Source of the DNA: Sphaerochaeta sp.
GTDB lineage: Bacteria > Spirochaetota > Spirochaetia > Sphaerochaetales > Sphaerochaetaceae
DNA length: 6,835 nucleotides
Assembly: GCA_003446545.1 (NCBI GenBank)
Contig: DMAO01000365.1
Location: 1 to 6,835, forward strand
Direction of reading: 5' to 3'
Shown here in pieces: positions 6,249 through 6,835 of the stretch. Under the pieces are notes generated by a model. It was not told the DNA's origin. It saw only the letters and a program-made list of their open reading frames with translations, and made no database searches. How positions within the stretch are numbered: position 1 is the first letter of the stretch; each line of letters begins with the position of its first letter. The position numbers and the translations under genes are program-made.

Positions 6249-6835
6249 AGATGAGCCTCCAAGTAGGGATACATAATCTTCTCGACCCTACAAATCTTTG
6301 CATATTCAAGAATTTCAGCATGCTTAAATTGCATCCTATTTCTGTACAGTTTAAGAGCCTCAAGCACTATATCCATTCCAATTTTATTACGGAATTTAAA
6401 GCAGTCTACAAGAGTTTTTTCAGCACTATACACTTTAATAGTGACATTACCTACCAAATGCTCTTCTATTCCTGCCTGATAAGAAGATGGTGAAAACTTA
6501 TAGAAATGTGTGGGGGGGTAAACAATAGCAGGAGGGTTACTATACCTTGGTATTGCAGCAGAAACTTCATGAGGGATTTGAGTTGTGATTTCATGAAAAG
6601 AAAGGGCCGATATAAGACAGATAACAGCATTTGGCGCTCTTGAGGAAACAACAACAAGATCTGGATCTGAAATGCTTTCCATCTCAGAAAGCCTATACAA
6701 CCCCCTCGAAATCTGAACAAGGAAGCCACTATCACGTAGCGCATACAACGTTCGGGGATGAATTCCAGCCCTAATCGCATCTGAAGTTCTCATCATTCCA
6801 CCGGCATCACGCAGGGTCTGTTTGGCTTTCGTAAA
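6245..6835 (-). CDS. AbiEi-family type IV antitoxin / transcriptional regulator, N-terminus cut off by window edge
   Basis: The frame is open from the right edge to TGA at 6247-6245, giving 196 residues. The ATG pair at 6796-6791 is probably not the start, because the 13 codons upstream continue the family N-terminus (KAKQTLRDAGG before MMRTSDAIRAGI). Perhaps 5-10 residues are missing. Seen: an N-terminal winged helix-turn-helix at about 1-50, with the family pattern RTSDAIRAGIHPRTLYALRDSG and then SRGLYRL; a middle part with SALSFHEIT at 77-85; SAEKTLVDCFKFRNKIGMDI at 137-156; and the ending CRVEKIMYPYLEAHL. In characterised AbiE systems, AbiEi represses its own operon by binding inverted repeats and counteracts the AbiEii nucleotidyltransferase without direct protein contact. 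Here the partner survives only as a 33-codon stub, overlapping by ATGA, so this is a solitary antitoxin. It may act as a self-repressor or counter a toxin elsewhere. Family assignment is strong; present function is unknown. Confidence 0.88.
   Translation of the reverse strand, partial: FTKAKQTLRDAGGMMRTSDAIRAGIHPRTLYALRDSGFLVQISRGLYRLSEMESISDPDLVVVSSRAPNAVICLISALSFHEITTQIPHEVSAAIPRYSNPPAIVYPPTHFYKFSPSSYQAGIEEHLVGNVTIKVYSAEKTLVDCFKFRNKIGMDIVLEALKLYRNRMQFKHAEILEYAKICRVEKIMYPYLEAHL
6256..6260 (-). promoter_or_regulatory. Ribosome-binding site of the AbiEii stub
   Basis: GGAGG on the minus strand lies inside the last codons of abiEi, 7 nt before the stub's ATG at 6248. It is a near-ideal Shine-Dalgarno sequence at ideal spacing. 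This supports the overlapping start as a genuine former gene start. Confidence 0.65.

Noticed and set aside
6181..6363. 60-codon minus-strand frame at the end of the antitoxin gene
   Set aside because: It overlaps both the abiEi 3' end and the AbiEii stub in a third frame; the stub frame has the ribosome-binding site, the ATGA overlap and the family-like peptide.
1..6835. CRISPR array, tRNA/rRNA, insertion sequence or riboswitch
   Set aside because: No spaced direct repeats, cloverleaf or GTTCGA-type T-arm in gaps, transposase motifs or terminal repeats, and no long structured leader was seen; every intergenic gap is 262 bp or less.

Overview
The window reads as ordinary bacterial chromosome, with mid-range GC by eye and dense, mostly housekeeping genes. 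A small secreted beta-barrel candidate points to a cell with an outer membrane. The overall style would suit a spirochaete of the Sphaerochaeta/Treponema type, but no gene here is diagnostic, so that placement is a low-confidence inference.

Layout. (1) Positions 1-1051, minus strand: ychF, a ribosome-associated P-loop ATPase/GTPase, cut at its C-terminus by the window edge. (2) Positions 1052-1138: a compact divergent promoter region in which the ychF and hflX promoters overlap. (3) Positions 1139-2464, plus strand: hflX, a ribosome-splitting GTPase. (4) Positions 2465-2580: a convergent gap with two inverted repeats, one of them a perfect 12-bp hairpin. (5) Positions 2581-3084, minus strand: a 167-residue exported protein, probably a small outer-membrane barrel. 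(6) Positions 3085-3294: a 210-bp AT-rich divergent intergenic region. (7) Positions 3295-4887 and 4901-5983, plus strand: an OPT-family transporter and rlmN (23S rRNA A2503 / tRNA A37 methyltransferase), 13 nt apart and probably one transcript, closed by a strong hairpin terminator at 6021-6051. (8) Positions 6147-6835, minus strand: an AbiEi-type antitoxin gene running off the right edge, followed through an ATGA overlap by a 33-codon stub that looks like the N-terminus of the AbiEii nucleotidyltransferase toxin.

Three genes concern ribosomes or translation (ychF, hflX, rlmN), but they lie in separate transcription units. The accessory part is the right end, which looks like a decayed type IV toxin-antitoxin (abortive infection) locus: antitoxin kept, toxin lost, and the toxin's ribosome-binding site and start codon still intact. 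I found no tRNA, rRNA, CRISPR array or transposase, and no clearly new system. The most informative oddities are the AbiEii stub and an hflX promoter placed so close to the start codon that a leaderless mRNA is predicted.
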